The notes beneath the pieces are model-generated. The model made no database searches, had not been told where the DNA came from, and saw nothing but the letters and a program-made list of their open reading frames with translations. Positions 17,621 to 25,983 of a stretch of 64,000 nucleotides of DNA are shown here, in pieces. This DNA is from Marinovum sp034669705 (lineage in GTDB: Bacteria > Pseudomonadota > Alphaproteobacteria > Rhodobacterales > Rhodobacteraceae). Position 1 is the stretch's first letter; each line of letters opens with the position of its first letter. The stretch lies in contig NZ_JAXMOR010000006.1 of NCBI RefSeq assembly GCF_034669705.1, forward strand, positions 1 to 64,000. The letters are read 5' to 3'. A program made the translations under genes and the position numbers.

Positions 17621-18586
17621 TTACAGCTCCAGTTCGTCCATCAGGGTAAAGGTCTTGTCCTGCAGCTCGTCGATCCAGGCAACGACCTCGTCGGAGCCGA
17701 GCCAGTCGGCGGTCACGCCGATCTGTGCCAGCCAGTCCTGGAACTCGGCGCTGTCATAGGCCGCCTTGAAGGTGGTCTCGAGGGTCTCGACCGCCTCTTC
17801 GGGGGTGTTGGCCGGGGCCGCCAGCACGATGAAGCTGCCGGTCTGCAGGTCGTAGCCCTTGGATTTCAGCGTCGGCACGTCGGTGTAGGTCGCGTTCTGA
17901 ACCGAGGTCAGCTCGACCACGCCCTTGGCGTCGCCCGACGACAGGATGCCGCTGAAATCGCCCAGCGACGAGATCGCCGCGTCAAGCTCGCCCGAGAGCA
18001 GCGCCTCGGCTTCGGCGCTGGACGAACCGGCATAGGTGATGACGTTGAAATCGACGTCGAGCAGGTTTTCCAGCTGCATCGCCGAAAGATACGGACCCGA
18101 GCCCTTGGGGGCCACGCCGAGACGCACTTCGCCGGGGTTTTCCTTGGCACGGGCCACCAGGTCCTCGAAGCTCTCGATGCCCGAGTGCTTGGAAACGACG
18201 ATGGCATCGGCCTCGGAGGTGATGCGGGCGATCGGGGTCATGTTGTCGAGCGAGTAGCCCGGCACCATCTGGCCGCGCGGCAGGGTGATGATGCTGTCAT
18301 AGGTCAGCACGCCGACGGTGTGGCCATCGGGACGGGCGTTGGTCATCTGGATCAGGCCGGTGGCGGTCACCGCGCCGGCGATGTTTTCCACGTAGATCGA
18401 CTTCGGCAGGTCCTGCTCGGCGATGTTGCTGATCTTGCGCGAGATCGCATCGGCGCCGCCGCCGGCGGGCCACGGCACGATCAGGCGGATGTCGCGGGTC
18501 GGGAAATCCGCCGCGGCGACCGTGGTGCCGATGATGCAAGCGCCAAGCGCCAGGGTAAGTTTGCTTTTCAGGGACGTGGGAATCAT
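17621..18586 (-). CDS. tctC: Tripartite tricarboxylate transporter substrate-binding protein (Bug/TctC family)
   Basis: A 321-residue periplasmic protein. It has an N-terminal signal peptide (about 1-25, hydrophobic core LTLALGACIIGTTVAA) followed by the Bug-family start DFPTRDIRLIVPWPAGGGADAISRK. The mid-region GVAPKGSGPYLSAMQLE and ITYAGSSSAEAEALLSGELDA bind the ligand carboxylates by family analogy. AAGGAGG precedes the ATG. It is the first gene of the tct operon. Neighbouring enzymes suggest a sugar acid or dicarboxylate ligand (inference). Confidence 0.93.
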   Translation of the reverse strand: MIPTSLKSKLTLALGACIIGTTVAAADFPTRDIRLIVPWPAGGGADAISRKISNIAEQDLPKSIYVENIAGAVTATGLIQMTNARPDGHTVGVLTYDSIITLPRGQMVPGYSLDNMTPIARITSEADAIVVSKHSGIESFEDLVARAKENPGEVRLGVAPKGSGPYLSAMQLENLLDVDFNVITYAGSSSAEAEALLSGELDAAISSLGDFSGILSSGDAKGVVELTSVQNATYTDVPTLKSKGYDLQTGSFIVLAAPANTPEEAVETLETTFKAAYDSAEFQDWLAQIGVTADWLGSDEVVAWIDELQDKTFTLMDELEL

Positions 18587-19095
18587 GAACCTGTTCCTCC
18601 TTCACAGATGTCGGGAACCAGACAAGTCTGGCAAATTGCACGCGCCGGACTGGCCTGCGAAGCGGATCGCTTCGCCGGTCCGGCGTCGATGTTGGCAGTA
18701 GAGGGAAGCGATATCGGGCAATCCGCCCGGCCATCGCCTGTGCGCTCGGGACCGGACGCAATCGCGAAGGGCAGAGCCACCCCGCGTCTCGTCAGACCGT
18801 CGCGCTCGTGAAAGACACGGCAAGCGCCGCGCCTTGAATGCGACTGATAACACCCTCCCATATATTACCGAGTCCTCGCCCCCTCGCGGCGTGAGGCCAA
18901 AGGCCGGACTGCGAGAGAACTTGCGTCACACTACTGTGCTGTATTTTACAAATCAACACAAAAAATGACCGATTTGTGGGTTGATAGGTCAAATATCCAG
19001 ACAAACCTGTTCACTCAAACTACAACTTACTGCTTCTGCGACAAATCTGTGAGAAGCCTCCGCCGGCTTGGCCGTAAGCCCTGGCACCTTCGCAT
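18587..19095. other. Upstream region of the tct operon; AT-rich promoter area
   Basis: About 500 bases without a supportable gene. Bases 18920-19050 are strikingly AT-rich compared with the surroundings and probably contain the tctC promoter and operator, listed separately. The part nearer tctC (18600-18850) is GC-rich, with only spurious short frames. Confidence 0.55.
18948..18985. promoter_or_regulatory. Imperfect inverted repeat in the AT-rich tct upstream region
   Basis: ACAAATC at 18948-18954 is mirrored by GATTTGT at 18971-18977, and ATCAAC/GTTGAT arms overlap them (18952-18957 and 18980-18985). The ACAAAT/ATTTGT half sites recur at 21506-21525 ahead of the neighbouring RraA-type gene. 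It is a possible operator for the GntR protein encoded at 14708-15409. Confidence 0.4.
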
Positions 19096-19139
19096 AAAAA
19101 AGGCCCGCCCACCGCGCCAGGGCGCGGCGGCGGGCCTTT
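19096..19139 (-). terminator. Intrinsic terminator after the aldehyde dehydrogenase gene
   Basis: AAAGGCCCGCC (19099-19109) pairs with GGCGGGCCTTT (19129-19139), and an inner CCGCGCC/GGCGCGG stem (19112-19127) stacks on it. On the minus strand the hairpin is followed by six T residues (19096-19101 read in reverse), about 20 bases after the aldehyde dehydrogenase stop. This is a clear rho-independent terminator. Confidence 0.9.
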
Positions 19140-19160
19140 CGGTGCCGCAAGCGGAACCGC

Positions 19161-20681
19161 TCAGAGATCGCGCAGATCGGCCGGGAGGAGCGCGTCGGGC
19201 AGGTTCTGGTAGCACACCGGCCGCAGGAAACGGCGGATCGACAGCGTACCCACCGAAGTCGCGCCGAAGTTGGTGCTTGCCGGGTACGGCCCGCCATGAA
19301 CCATGGCATCACAGACCTCGACACCAGTGGGGAAGCCGTTGGCCAGAACCCGTCCGGCCATCCGCTCGAGCACCGGCAGCAGCGCGCGCGCCAGGTCGAT
19401 GTCGCCGTCGTCCATCTGCAGCGTCGCGGTCAGCTGGCCCTTGAAGCTTGCCGCAACCGCCTGCATCTGCGCCGCGTCCTTGACCCGGATCACCAGGCCA
19501 AGCGGGCCAAAGACCTCTTCCGACAGCTGTTCGTTGGCGATCCAGTCATCGGCCGAAACCTCGAACAGGTAGGGCGCGGCAGAGCGGCCCTCGCAAGCAG
19601 TGGTCAGCAGAGACTTGACCCCGGCCCCCTCGGAGACCTTGCGGGCGCCGCTGCGATAGGCGTCGGCCATGCCGTCGGTCAGCATGGTCTGGCCGGCCAC
19701 GGCCTTGAGCCCCTCGGTTGCGGCGGCGGTGAAGGCATCGGCCTCGGGCCCGTCCACCACGATGGCAATCCCAGGGTTGGTGCAGAACTGGCCGACGCCC
19801 ATGGTCAGGCTGCCGGCCCAGCCGGTGCCGAGCTCGGCGCCGCGGGCGACGGCGGCCTCTGGCAGCACGAACATCGGGTTGACGCTGCCCAGCTCGCCGA
19901 AGAACGGGATCGGGTCGGGGCGCTTGGCGCAGAGGTCATAGAGCGCGCGACCGCCGCCGAGCGAGCCGGTGAAGCCCACAGCCTTGATCCGCGGGTCGGT
20001 CACCAGCGCCTCGCCCACCGCGCGGGTGCCGCCCTGGACCAGGCTGAAGATGCCGGCGTCCATGCCCAGCTTGTCGAGCGCTGCGACGATGGCATCGGCG
20101 ACGATCTCGCCGGTGCCGGGGTGCGCGCCGTGGCCCTTGACCACGACCGGGCAGCCGGCGGCCAGCGCCGCGGCGGTGTCACCCCCGGCGGTGGAGAAGG
20201 CCAGCGGGAAGTTCGAGGCACCGAAGACCGCGACCGGGCCGACCGGACGCTGCATCATCCGCAGATCGGGCCGCGGCAGCGGCTGGCGGTCGGGCAGTGC
20301 TGCGTCGTGGCGGCGGTCAAGGTAGTCGCCCTTGAGGATATGCTCGGCAAACAGCCGCAGCTGGCCGGTGGTGCGGCCGCGCTCGCCCTGAAGGCGGGCT
20401 TCTGGCAGGCCGGTCTCGGCGCTGCCGATCTCGGTGATCTGGTCGCCGCGGGCGTCGATCTCGTCGGCGATGGTGTTGAGCAGCTTGGCCCGGTCCTCGC
20501 GCGATGTCGCGGCAAAGCCGGCAAAGGCGGCATCGGCCGCGGCACAGGCCTGCGATACCAGCTCGGGCGAGCCTGCGGAGAAGTCAAAGCCGGAGCCGGT
20601 GGCGGGGGCAGAAGAGAACGTGCTGTCGGAGCCGACGCGGGTGCCGGCAATCCAGTGCTGTCCGTGGGGAGTGAATGTCAT
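19161..20681 (-). CDS. Aldehyde dehydrogenase, alpha-ketoglutarate semialdehyde (2,5-dioxovalerate) dehydrogenase type
   Basis: A 506-residue NAD(P)-dependent aldehyde dehydrogenase. Catalytic residues are Cys at about 300 (GVGQFCTNPG), Glu at about 263 (FFGELGSVNP), Asn at about 157 (GASNFPLAF) and Lys at about 182. These motif variants and the C-terminus mark the ketoglutarate-semialdehyde subgroup rather than betaine or succinate-semialdehyde enzymes. It would make 2-oxoglutarate, the last step of non-phosphorylative C5 sugar and hexarate breakdown. It lies 1 base downstream of the RraA-type gene stop and ends at a strong terminator. Confidence 0.88.
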   Translation of the reverse strand: MTFTPHGQHWIAGTRVGSDSTFSSAPATGSGFDFSAGSPELVSQACAAADAAFAGFAATSREDRAKLLNTIADEIDARGDQITEIGSAETGLPEARLQGERGRTTGQLRLFAEHILKGDYLDRRHDAALPDRQPLPRPDLRMMQRPVGPVAVFGASNFPLAFSTAGGDTAAALAAGCPVVVKGHGAHPGTGEIVADAIVAALDKLGMDAGIFSLVQGGTRAVGEALVTDPRIKAVGFTGSLGGGRALYDLCAKRPDPIPFFGELGSVNPMFVLPEAAVARGAELGTGWAGSLTMGVGQFCTNPGIAIVVDGPEADAFTAAATEGLKAVAGQTMLTDGMADAYRSGARKVSEGAGVKSLLTTACEGRSAAPYLFEVSADDWIANEQLSEEVFGPLGLVIRVKDAAQMQAVAASFKGQLTATLQMDDGDIDLARALLPVLERMAGRVLANGFPTGVEVCDAMVHGGPYPASTNFGATSVGTLSIRRFLRPVCYQNLPDALLPADLRDL

Positions 20682-20682
20682 G

Positions 20683-21408
20683 TTATCGTCCTGTCTTTTC
20701 GCGCCATGCGTTGTATTTCACGAGGTTTTCCTCGTCGGTGCCCGGGTAGAGGCCGATGATCCCGGCCCCTTCGTTCACCTGTTCGAGCACGAAATCCTCG
20801 TAGGATTCCATTTCGGTGCATTCAACCGCAATCTCGTCGGCCAGATGCGCCGGGATCACCATCACGCCATCGCCGTCGCCCAGCATGACGTCGCCCGGGA
20901 ACACCGGCGCATCGCCGCAGGAGATCGGTACGTTGATCTCGATCGCCTCGTGCAGGGTGAGGTTGGTGGGCGCCGAGGGGCAGGCGAAATAGGCCGGCAT
21001 GTCGAGCGCGCCAATGCCGGCGGCATCGCGCACGCCCCCGTCAGAGACCACGCCGGCAGCGCCGCGGTTCTGCAACCGGGTGATCAGGATCGAGCCGGCG
21101 GTGGCGGCGCGACTGTCCTTGCGCGCATCCATCACCAGCACATGGCCCTCGGGGCAGGTCTCGATGGCGACCCGCTGCTTGTGATCGCGGTCGCGGAACA
21201 CGGTGATCGGGTTGCGATCTTCGCGCGCCGGAATGTAGCGCAGGGTGAAGGCCTGGCCGACCATGGTCACCGCCTTGCGCTCGACCGGGGCGACACCCTG
21301 CACGAACTGCTGGCGCAGCCCGCGCTTGTAGAGCGCCGTGGCGACCGAGGCGGTCGACACCTTCTTGAGTTTGTCACGGGTTTCGGGGGACAAGATGTAA
21401 TCGCTCAT
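20683..21408 (-). CDS. RraA-fold family protein (HMG aldolase/oxaloacetate decarboxylase-like)
   Basis: A 241-residue protein of the RraA/demethylmenaquinone-methyltransferase-like fold. It contains GVVSDGGVRDAAGI with the conserved Arg-Asp used for metal and pyruvyl-substrate binding in 4-hydroxy-4-methyl-2-oxoglutarate aldolases, plus GDVMLGDGDGVMVIP. ATG at 21408 has AAGGAAAA upstream; the longer frame covers the promoter region. Members near sugar-acid genes are usually catabolic lyases or decarboxylases rather than RNase E regulators. Pairing with the semialdehyde dehydrogenase supports a catabolic role, but the exact reaction is unknown. Confidence 0.83.
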   Translation of the reverse strand: MSDYILSPETRDKLKKVSTASVATALYKRGLRQQFVQGVAPVERKAVTMVGQAFTLRYIPAREDRNPITVFRDRDHKQRVAIETCPEGHVLVMDARKDSRAATAGSILITRLQNRGAAGVVSDGGVRDAAGIGALDMPAYFACPSAPTNLTLHEAIEINVPISCGDAPVFPGDVMLGDGDGVMVIPAHLADEIAVECTEMESYEDFVLEQVNEGAGIIGLYPGTDEENLVKYNAWREKTGR

Positions 21409-21505
21409 GGTGTTTTCCTTCGTCCGGCCGTGTGCAGCCTTGTTTGCCTGAGGCCCGGCCCCTCCCGGGCGCCGTCCAAGTTGTCTGGAGACGTATAGGA
21501 CAGCC

Positions 21506-21525
21506 ACAAATGTGTCAACATTTGT
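21506..21525. promoter_or_regulatory. Palindromic operator upstream of the RraA-type gene
   Basis: ACAAATG-N6-CATTTGT is a perfect 7-6-7 inverted repeat about 100 bases before the ATG at 21408, in the style of GntR/FadR-class sites. A TACAAATC copy occurs again at 21589-21596 and at 18947-18954, hinting at shared control with tctCBA. Confidence 0.55.
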
Positions 21526-22066
21526 AATCAATCGGACCTGCAAATAGAGAGATTTCCGCCGTATGGGGACAGGTCAGTTCAGTTAAATTACAAATCCAAA
21601 GGTCTGAGCCCTCTCGCTCCCGGTCCGCGAACAGAAAAGAGACGGAGGCTTCTTGGAGTCAGCGCCCCAACGCCATCAAGCCAACAAAGGTCAGCGCCGT
21701 CCACCCGGACAAAGCCCCCCCGCGATCTGGCCCCCTGCCCCCAGCCCGCGGTCTCTTGCGGTCCTCGGCCTCACGGGGAGGGCATGACCCAGCCTACGCC
21801 TCCGACAATTCCCAGCGCTCCGCTGCCCCTATCACCACTTGGCGCAACGCCTGGGCGGTGCCGGACGCGCTGAACAAGTCCACCATGGCGGCGCTGTCGG
21901 AGGCTGCCCCGGACGCGCGGTTCGAGATGTCCCGCGCGCTTCAGGCCGCGGTGCAGGAGAGCTCGCCGAGCGTGATCAGGTTCCAGGCCGCTTCCCAGAT
22001 GGCGATGGACAAGCCTGTCTCGGGCTAGGCACGACCTCGGACTTCGTTTACGACCAGCTTGGAAAT
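21526..22066. other. Intergenic region with one unidentified open frame
   Basis: Between the divergent RraA-type and M24 peptidase genes. A plus-strand frame at about 21756-22028 (TTG start, 90 codons, containing ARFEMSRALQAAVQ) has amino-acid composition that could be coding, perhaps the end of a decayed gene. It has no recognised family and no clear ribosome-binding site, so I do not call it a gene. Confidence 0.35.
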
Positions 22067-22086
22067 AAGGTCTGATCTCAGACTTT
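22067..22086. promoter_or_regulatory. Inverted repeat upstream of the M24 peptidase gene
   Basis: AAGGTCTGA-TC-TCAGACTTT, arms matching in 8 of 9 positions, lies 50 bases before the ATG at 22137. Position and symmetry suggest an operator; the regulator is unknown. Confidence 0.4.
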
Positions 22087-22136
22087 CAAGCCGCAGACCC
22101 CCACGGCGGCCTATTTCCGCACGCAATGGAGCCCGC

Positions 22137-23243
22137 ATGACCGCCTTTCCCCGCACCGCCACCCGCCTTGCCAACCTGCGCGCGCGCATGGCCGAGACCG
22201 GCACCGATCTGGTGGCGCTCGGCCCCTCGAGCCACATGGCCTGGCTGTCGGGCGTGCACCCGCATGGCGACGAACGCCCGGTGATGCTCTTGGTCAGCCA
22301 GGACCACGCCGGCTTCCTGATGCCGGCGCTGAACGCCGACGCCGCGCGCCGCGACACTGATCTGCCGTTTTGCACATGGCGCGACGACGACGGCCCCGAG
22401 GCCGCGCTCGATGCGCTGCTGGCCGAGTGCAATGCCACCGGCCGTGGCCTTTCGGTGGTGCTCGACGAGACCATGCGCGCCGATTTTGCCCTGCGTCTGG
22501 TCGATGCGATGGACGCGCCCAAGCGCCGCTTTACCGAGGATACCGTGGGCCTGCTCCGCGCCGCCAAGGACACCGAGGAATACGAAGCGATCAAGGCCGC
22601 ACATCTGCTCAACGACAGCGCCGTCGCGGCGGCGTTCGCGGCGCTCAAGGAGGGCATGACCGAGCGCGAGGTGGTGGCGCTGATTCAGGATCACTACAAG
22701 GCCAACGGTGCCAGCCTGGTGTTCTGCTCGGTCTGCTTCGGCGCTTCGGCCGCCTTTCCGCATCACACCCCCGGCGACACGCCGCTGACGCCTGACACCG
22801 CCGTTCTGATCGACACCGGCTGCCGATTGGACGGCTACCCGTCGGACATGACCCGCTGCGGCTTCTTCGGCACGCCCAGTGAAGACTACACCAAGGTTTT
22901 CAACGTGGTGGAAGACGCAGTTCAGGCAGCGCTTCACGCCGCAAAACCCGGTGTCGCGGCGCGTGACATCGACAAGGCGGCGCGCGACGTGATCGCCGCA
23001 GCGGGCTATGGCGAGAGCTTCCTGCACCGCACCGGCCACGGGCTCGGCATCGACGTGCACGAGCCGCCCTATATCGCCGCCAATTCCGATGCTGTGCTGG
23101 CCGTGGGCAATGTGTTCTCGATCGAGCCCGGCATCTACCTCAGCGGCAGGTTCGGCGTCCGCCTCGAAGAGATCGTGATCCTGCGCGAGGGCGGCCCGGA
23201 GATCTTCTCGGAGATGCCCCGCGACATGCGGCGCTGCGGCTGA
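22137..23243 (+). CDS. M24-family metallopeptidase (Xaa-Pro aminopeptidase/creatinase-like)
   Basis: A 368-residue pita-bread-fold protein. It has an N-terminal creatinase-type domain (about 1-130, TDLVALGPSSHMAWLSGVHPHGDERP) and a C-terminal catalytic domain. That domain has the five metal ligands in context: Asp of LIDTGCRLDGY, Asp of YPSDMTR, His of HRTGHGLGIDVHE, Glu of FSIEPGIY and Glu of VRLEEIV. It removes an N-terminal residue before proline or hydrolyses related amides. ATG at 22137 follows TGGAG; the frame continues upstream through a non-coding region. Monocistronic. Confidence 0.9.
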   Translation: MTAFPRTATRLANLRARMAETGTDLVALGPSSHMAWLSGVHPHGDERPVMLLVSQDHAGFLMPALNADAARRDTDLPFCTWRDDDGPEAALDALLAECNATGRGLSVVLDETMRADFALRLVDAMDAPKRRFTEDTVGLLRAAKDTEEYEAIKAAHLLNDSAVAAAFAALKEGMTEREVVALIQDHYKANGASLVFCSVCFGASAAFPHHTPGDTPLTPDTAVLIDTGCRLDGYPSDMTRCGFFGTPSEDYTKVFNVVEDAVQAALHAAKPGVAARDIDKAARDVIAAAGYGESFLHRTGHGLGIDVHEPPYIAANSDAVLAVGNVFSIEPGIYLSGRFGVRLEEIVILREGGPEIFSEMPRDMRRCG

Positions 23244-23482
23244 CAAGGCCCCCAGCCCGGGACCAAGGGCGCGGCCCGCCGGGCCAGCGGCTGCCTGCGC
23301 TCCGGGCTGCCGCTTTGCGTGCGGCAGAGGGTTACCTGCGTCGTTGGACGGACTTGGCTGGCATAAAGTGGCTAAAGCAACCGTTGCAGCCGCACCTCGC
23401 GGGCAGTCTTTGGCCCGGCGCGACGCAGAGGCTGCACGCGGCACCCGTATCAAACGTCGAAACGGGCAGGCCCTTCCCCGCC

Positions 23483-23505
23483 GGTCCCGGACCTGATCCG
23501 GGACC
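23483..23505. terminator. Hairpin between convergent M24 peptidase and tex genes
   Basis: GGTCCCGGA-CCTGA-TCCGGGACC is a perfect 9-base inverted repeat with a 5-base loop, 18 bases beyond the tex stop codon. It lacks a T-tract. Hairpins of this sequence type recur between genes in Rhodobacterales (recalled), so it may be a repetitive extragenic element used as a bidirectional terminator. Confidence 0.5.
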
Positions 23506-23523
23506 TCCCGGTCGCCCTGACCC

Positions 23524-25872
23524 CTAGCGCTTTTTCATCGCATCAAGCAGCGCAGCGCCCAGAGCGCCCTGTCCGCCGCCCTGCGATTTCGCCGGCGCGG
23601 ACTTGCCCGCAGCCGTGCCCTTGCGCCCCGGATTGCCCTTGCCACCCTTGGGCGCCGCGCGCTCATCCCGCGCGCCCTTGCCACCCTGCGCCGCGCCGCC
23701 GTCCTTGCGCATGGTCAGGCCGATGCGCTTGCGCGGCACGTCGACCTCGGTCACCCGCACGCGCACCACGTCGCCGGCCTTGACCACCTCATGCGGATCC
23801 TTGACGAACCGGTCGGCCAGTTGGCTGACATGCACCAGACCATCCTGATGCACGCCGATATCGACAAAGGCGCCGAAGGCCGCGACATTGGTCACCGTGC
23901 CCTCGAGCGACATGCCGGACTTGAGGTCGGTGATCGTCTCGATCCCCTCGGCAAAGCTCGCGGTCTTGAAGCTGGGGCGCGGGTCGCGGCCGGGCTTCTG
24001 CAACTCGGCAAGGATATCCTGCACCGTCGGCAGGCCAAAGCTGGCATCGGTGAAATCCTCGGCCCGCAGCCCCTTGAGCACGCTCTCCTGCCCCATGATC
24101 TGGCGGATATCGCGGCCGCAGGCCTTCACGATGCGCCGCGCCACGTCATAGGCCTCGGGGTGGACCGAAGAGGCGTCGAGCGGTTCGACGCCGTCGTTGA
24201 TCCGCAGGAAACCGGCGGCCTGCTCGAACGCCTTCGGCCCGATGCCAGAGACCTTGAGCAGCGACTTGCGCGAGGGAAACGCCCCCTGCGCATCACGATG
24301 CGCCACGATCGCCTGCGCCAGCGAGGGGCCAAGCCCCGCCACATGCGCAAGCAGCGGCGCCGAGGCGGTGTTGAGATCGACGCCCACGGCGTTCACCGCA
24401 TCCTCGACCACCGCTTCCAGCGCCTTTGACAGTTGCCGCTGGTCGACGTCGTGCTGGTACTGCCCGACGCCGATGCTTTCGGGGGTGATCTTGACCAGCT
24501 CGGCCAGCGGATCCTGCAAGCGGCGGGCAATCGACACCGCGCCGCGCAGGCTCACGTCGAGCCCGGGAAACTCCTGCGCCGCCAGTTCCGAGGCGGAATA
24601 GACCGAGGCGCCGGCCTCTGAGACCACCACCTTGGTAGGCTGAGGCCCGGCGGGCAGCCGCTTCAGCGTCTCGCCCACCAGTTTCTCGGTCTCCCGGCTG
24701 GCGGTGCCGTTGCCGATGGCGATCAGCTCGACACCATGCTTGGCGATCAGGTGCAGCAGGGTCTCTTCCGAACCGCGCACATCGCGCTTGGGCTGGAAGG
24801 GATAGATCGTGGCAGTGTCCAGAAGCTTGCCGGTGGCGTCGATCACCGCCACCTTGACACCGGTGCGGATGCCGGGATCGAGGCCCAGCGTCGTCTTGGC
24901 GCCGGCCGGCGCGGCCAAAAGCAGGTCCTTGAGATTGCGGGAAAACACCCGGATCGCCTCGTCATGGGCGCGGCGACGCAGCTCGGTCAGCAGGTCCATG
25001 TACATGGTCAGGCTCAGCTTGACCCGCCAGGTCCAGCCGGCCGCCTCGCGCAGCCATTGGTCGCCGGGCCCGTCGCCGGGGATGCCGATGGCGCGGGCGA
25101 CGATGCCGGTGGCGCGCTCGGTGCCGGTCTCGGGGTCGGGCTCGATGTCGAGCGTCAGGATCCCCTCCTTCGAGGCGCGCAGCACCGCCAGCGCCCGGTG
25201 CGCCGGCATGTCGGCCCATTTCTCCGTATGGTCGAAGTAGTCCGAGAATTTCGCCCCCGCCTCTTCCTTGCCCTTCTGCACCCGCGCCACCACCCGGCCC
25301 TCGGATTTCATGAACTCCCGCAGCCGGCCCAGCAGGTCGGCATCCTCAGACAGCTCTTCGGCGAGGATGTCGCGCGCCCCGTCGAGCGCCGCCTTCGCCG
25401 TCTCGACATTCTCGCCAAGGTAGCGCTCGGCCAGCGCCTGCGGCGTGGCGCGGCGGTCGGTCTGGATGGCGCGCAGCAACGGCTCGAGCCCGTTCTCGCG
25501 GGCGATCATCGCCTTGGTGCGGCGCTTGGGCTTGAACGGCAGGTAGATGTCTTCCAACGTCGCCTTGCTCTCGGCCCCGGCGATCTTGCGCGCGAGATCG
25601 TCGGTCAGCTTGCCCTGGCCCCTGATGGTCTCGAGGATCGAGGTCCGCCGCGCCTCCATCTCGCGCAGATAGACCAGCCGGTCGCCCAGGGTGCGCAGCT
25701 GGGTGTCATCCAGCCCGCCGGTCACTTCCTTGCGGTAGCGGGCGATGAAGGGCACCGTGGCGCCCCCGTCAAGCAGCGCGGTGGCGGCCTCCACCTGGCG
25801 CGGATCGGCGGCGATCTCGCTGGCGATGGTGCGGGCGATGCGGGTGGCGGTCTGGGCGGGGATCTGGCTCAA
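23524..25872 (-). CDS. tex: Tex family transcription accessory protein (S1 RNA-binding)
   Basis: A 782-residue nucleic-acid-binding protein conserved across bacteria. In order it has an N-terminal helical Tex domain (FIARYRKEVTGGLDDTQLRTLGDRL), a YqgF/RNase H-like core starting LGLDPGIRTGVKVAVID (about 330), and paired helix-hairpin-helix motifs (VGVDLNTASAPLLAHVAGLG, LLKVSGIGPKAFEQAAGF). An S1 domain (about 640-710, GTVTNVAAFGAFVDIGVHQDGLVHVSQL) and a Gly/Lys-rich tail follow. The start is TTG with AGGAG 6 bases upstream. It acts in transcription and RNA processing and is unrelated to its catabolic neighbours. Confidence 0.95.
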   Translation of the reverse strand: MSQIPAQTATRIARTIASEIAADPRQVEAATALLDGGATVPFIARYRKEVTGGLDDTQLRTLGDRLVYLREMEARRTSILETIRGQGKLTDDLARKIAGAESKATLEDIYLPFKPKRRTKAMIARENGLEPLLRAIQTDRRATPQALAERYLGENVETAKAALDGARDILAEELSEDADLLGRLREFMKSEGRVVARVQKGKEEAGAKFSDYFDHTEKWADMPAHRALAVLRASKEGILTLDIEPDPETGTERATGIVARAIGIPGDGPGDQWLREAAGWTWRVKLSLTMYMDLLTELRRRAHDEAIRVFSRNLKDLLLAAPAGAKTTLGLDPGIRTGVKVAVIDATGKLLDTATIYPFQPKRDVRGSEETLLHLIAKHGVELIAIGNGTASRETEKLVGETLKRLPAGPQPTKVVVSEAGASVYSASELAAQEFPGLDVSLRGAVSIARRLQDPLAELVKITPESIGVGQYQHDVDQRQLSKALEAVVEDAVNAVGVDLNTASAPLLAHVAGLGPSLAQAIVAHRDAQGAFPSRKSLLKVSGIGPKAFEQAAGFLRINDGVEPLDASSVHPEAYDVARRIVKACGRDIRQIMGQESVLKGLRAEDFTDASFGLPTVQDILAELQKPGRDPRPSFKTASFAEGIETITDLKSGMSLEGTVTNVAAFGAFVDIGVHQDGLVHVSQLADRFVKDPHEVVKAGDVVRVRVTEVDVPRKRIGLTMRKDGGAAQGGKGARDERAAPKGGKGNPGRKGTAAGKSAPAKSQGGGQGALGAALLDAMKKR

Positions 25873-25983
25873 GGAAGGCTCCTGTCGTTCGGGACCGAAG
25901 TCATACCGGTCTGCCGGGCGCCACGCCAGAGCAAAGGCAGGCGGGGGGCGCGTGATATCGAGCCCCCCGCCTGCGCTGGCGGA

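Noticed and set aside
21756..22028. A 90-codon plus-strand frame ahead of the M24 peptidase gene
   Set aside because: Composition is plausible, but there is no start signal and no recognised family; kept only as a remark in the gap entry.
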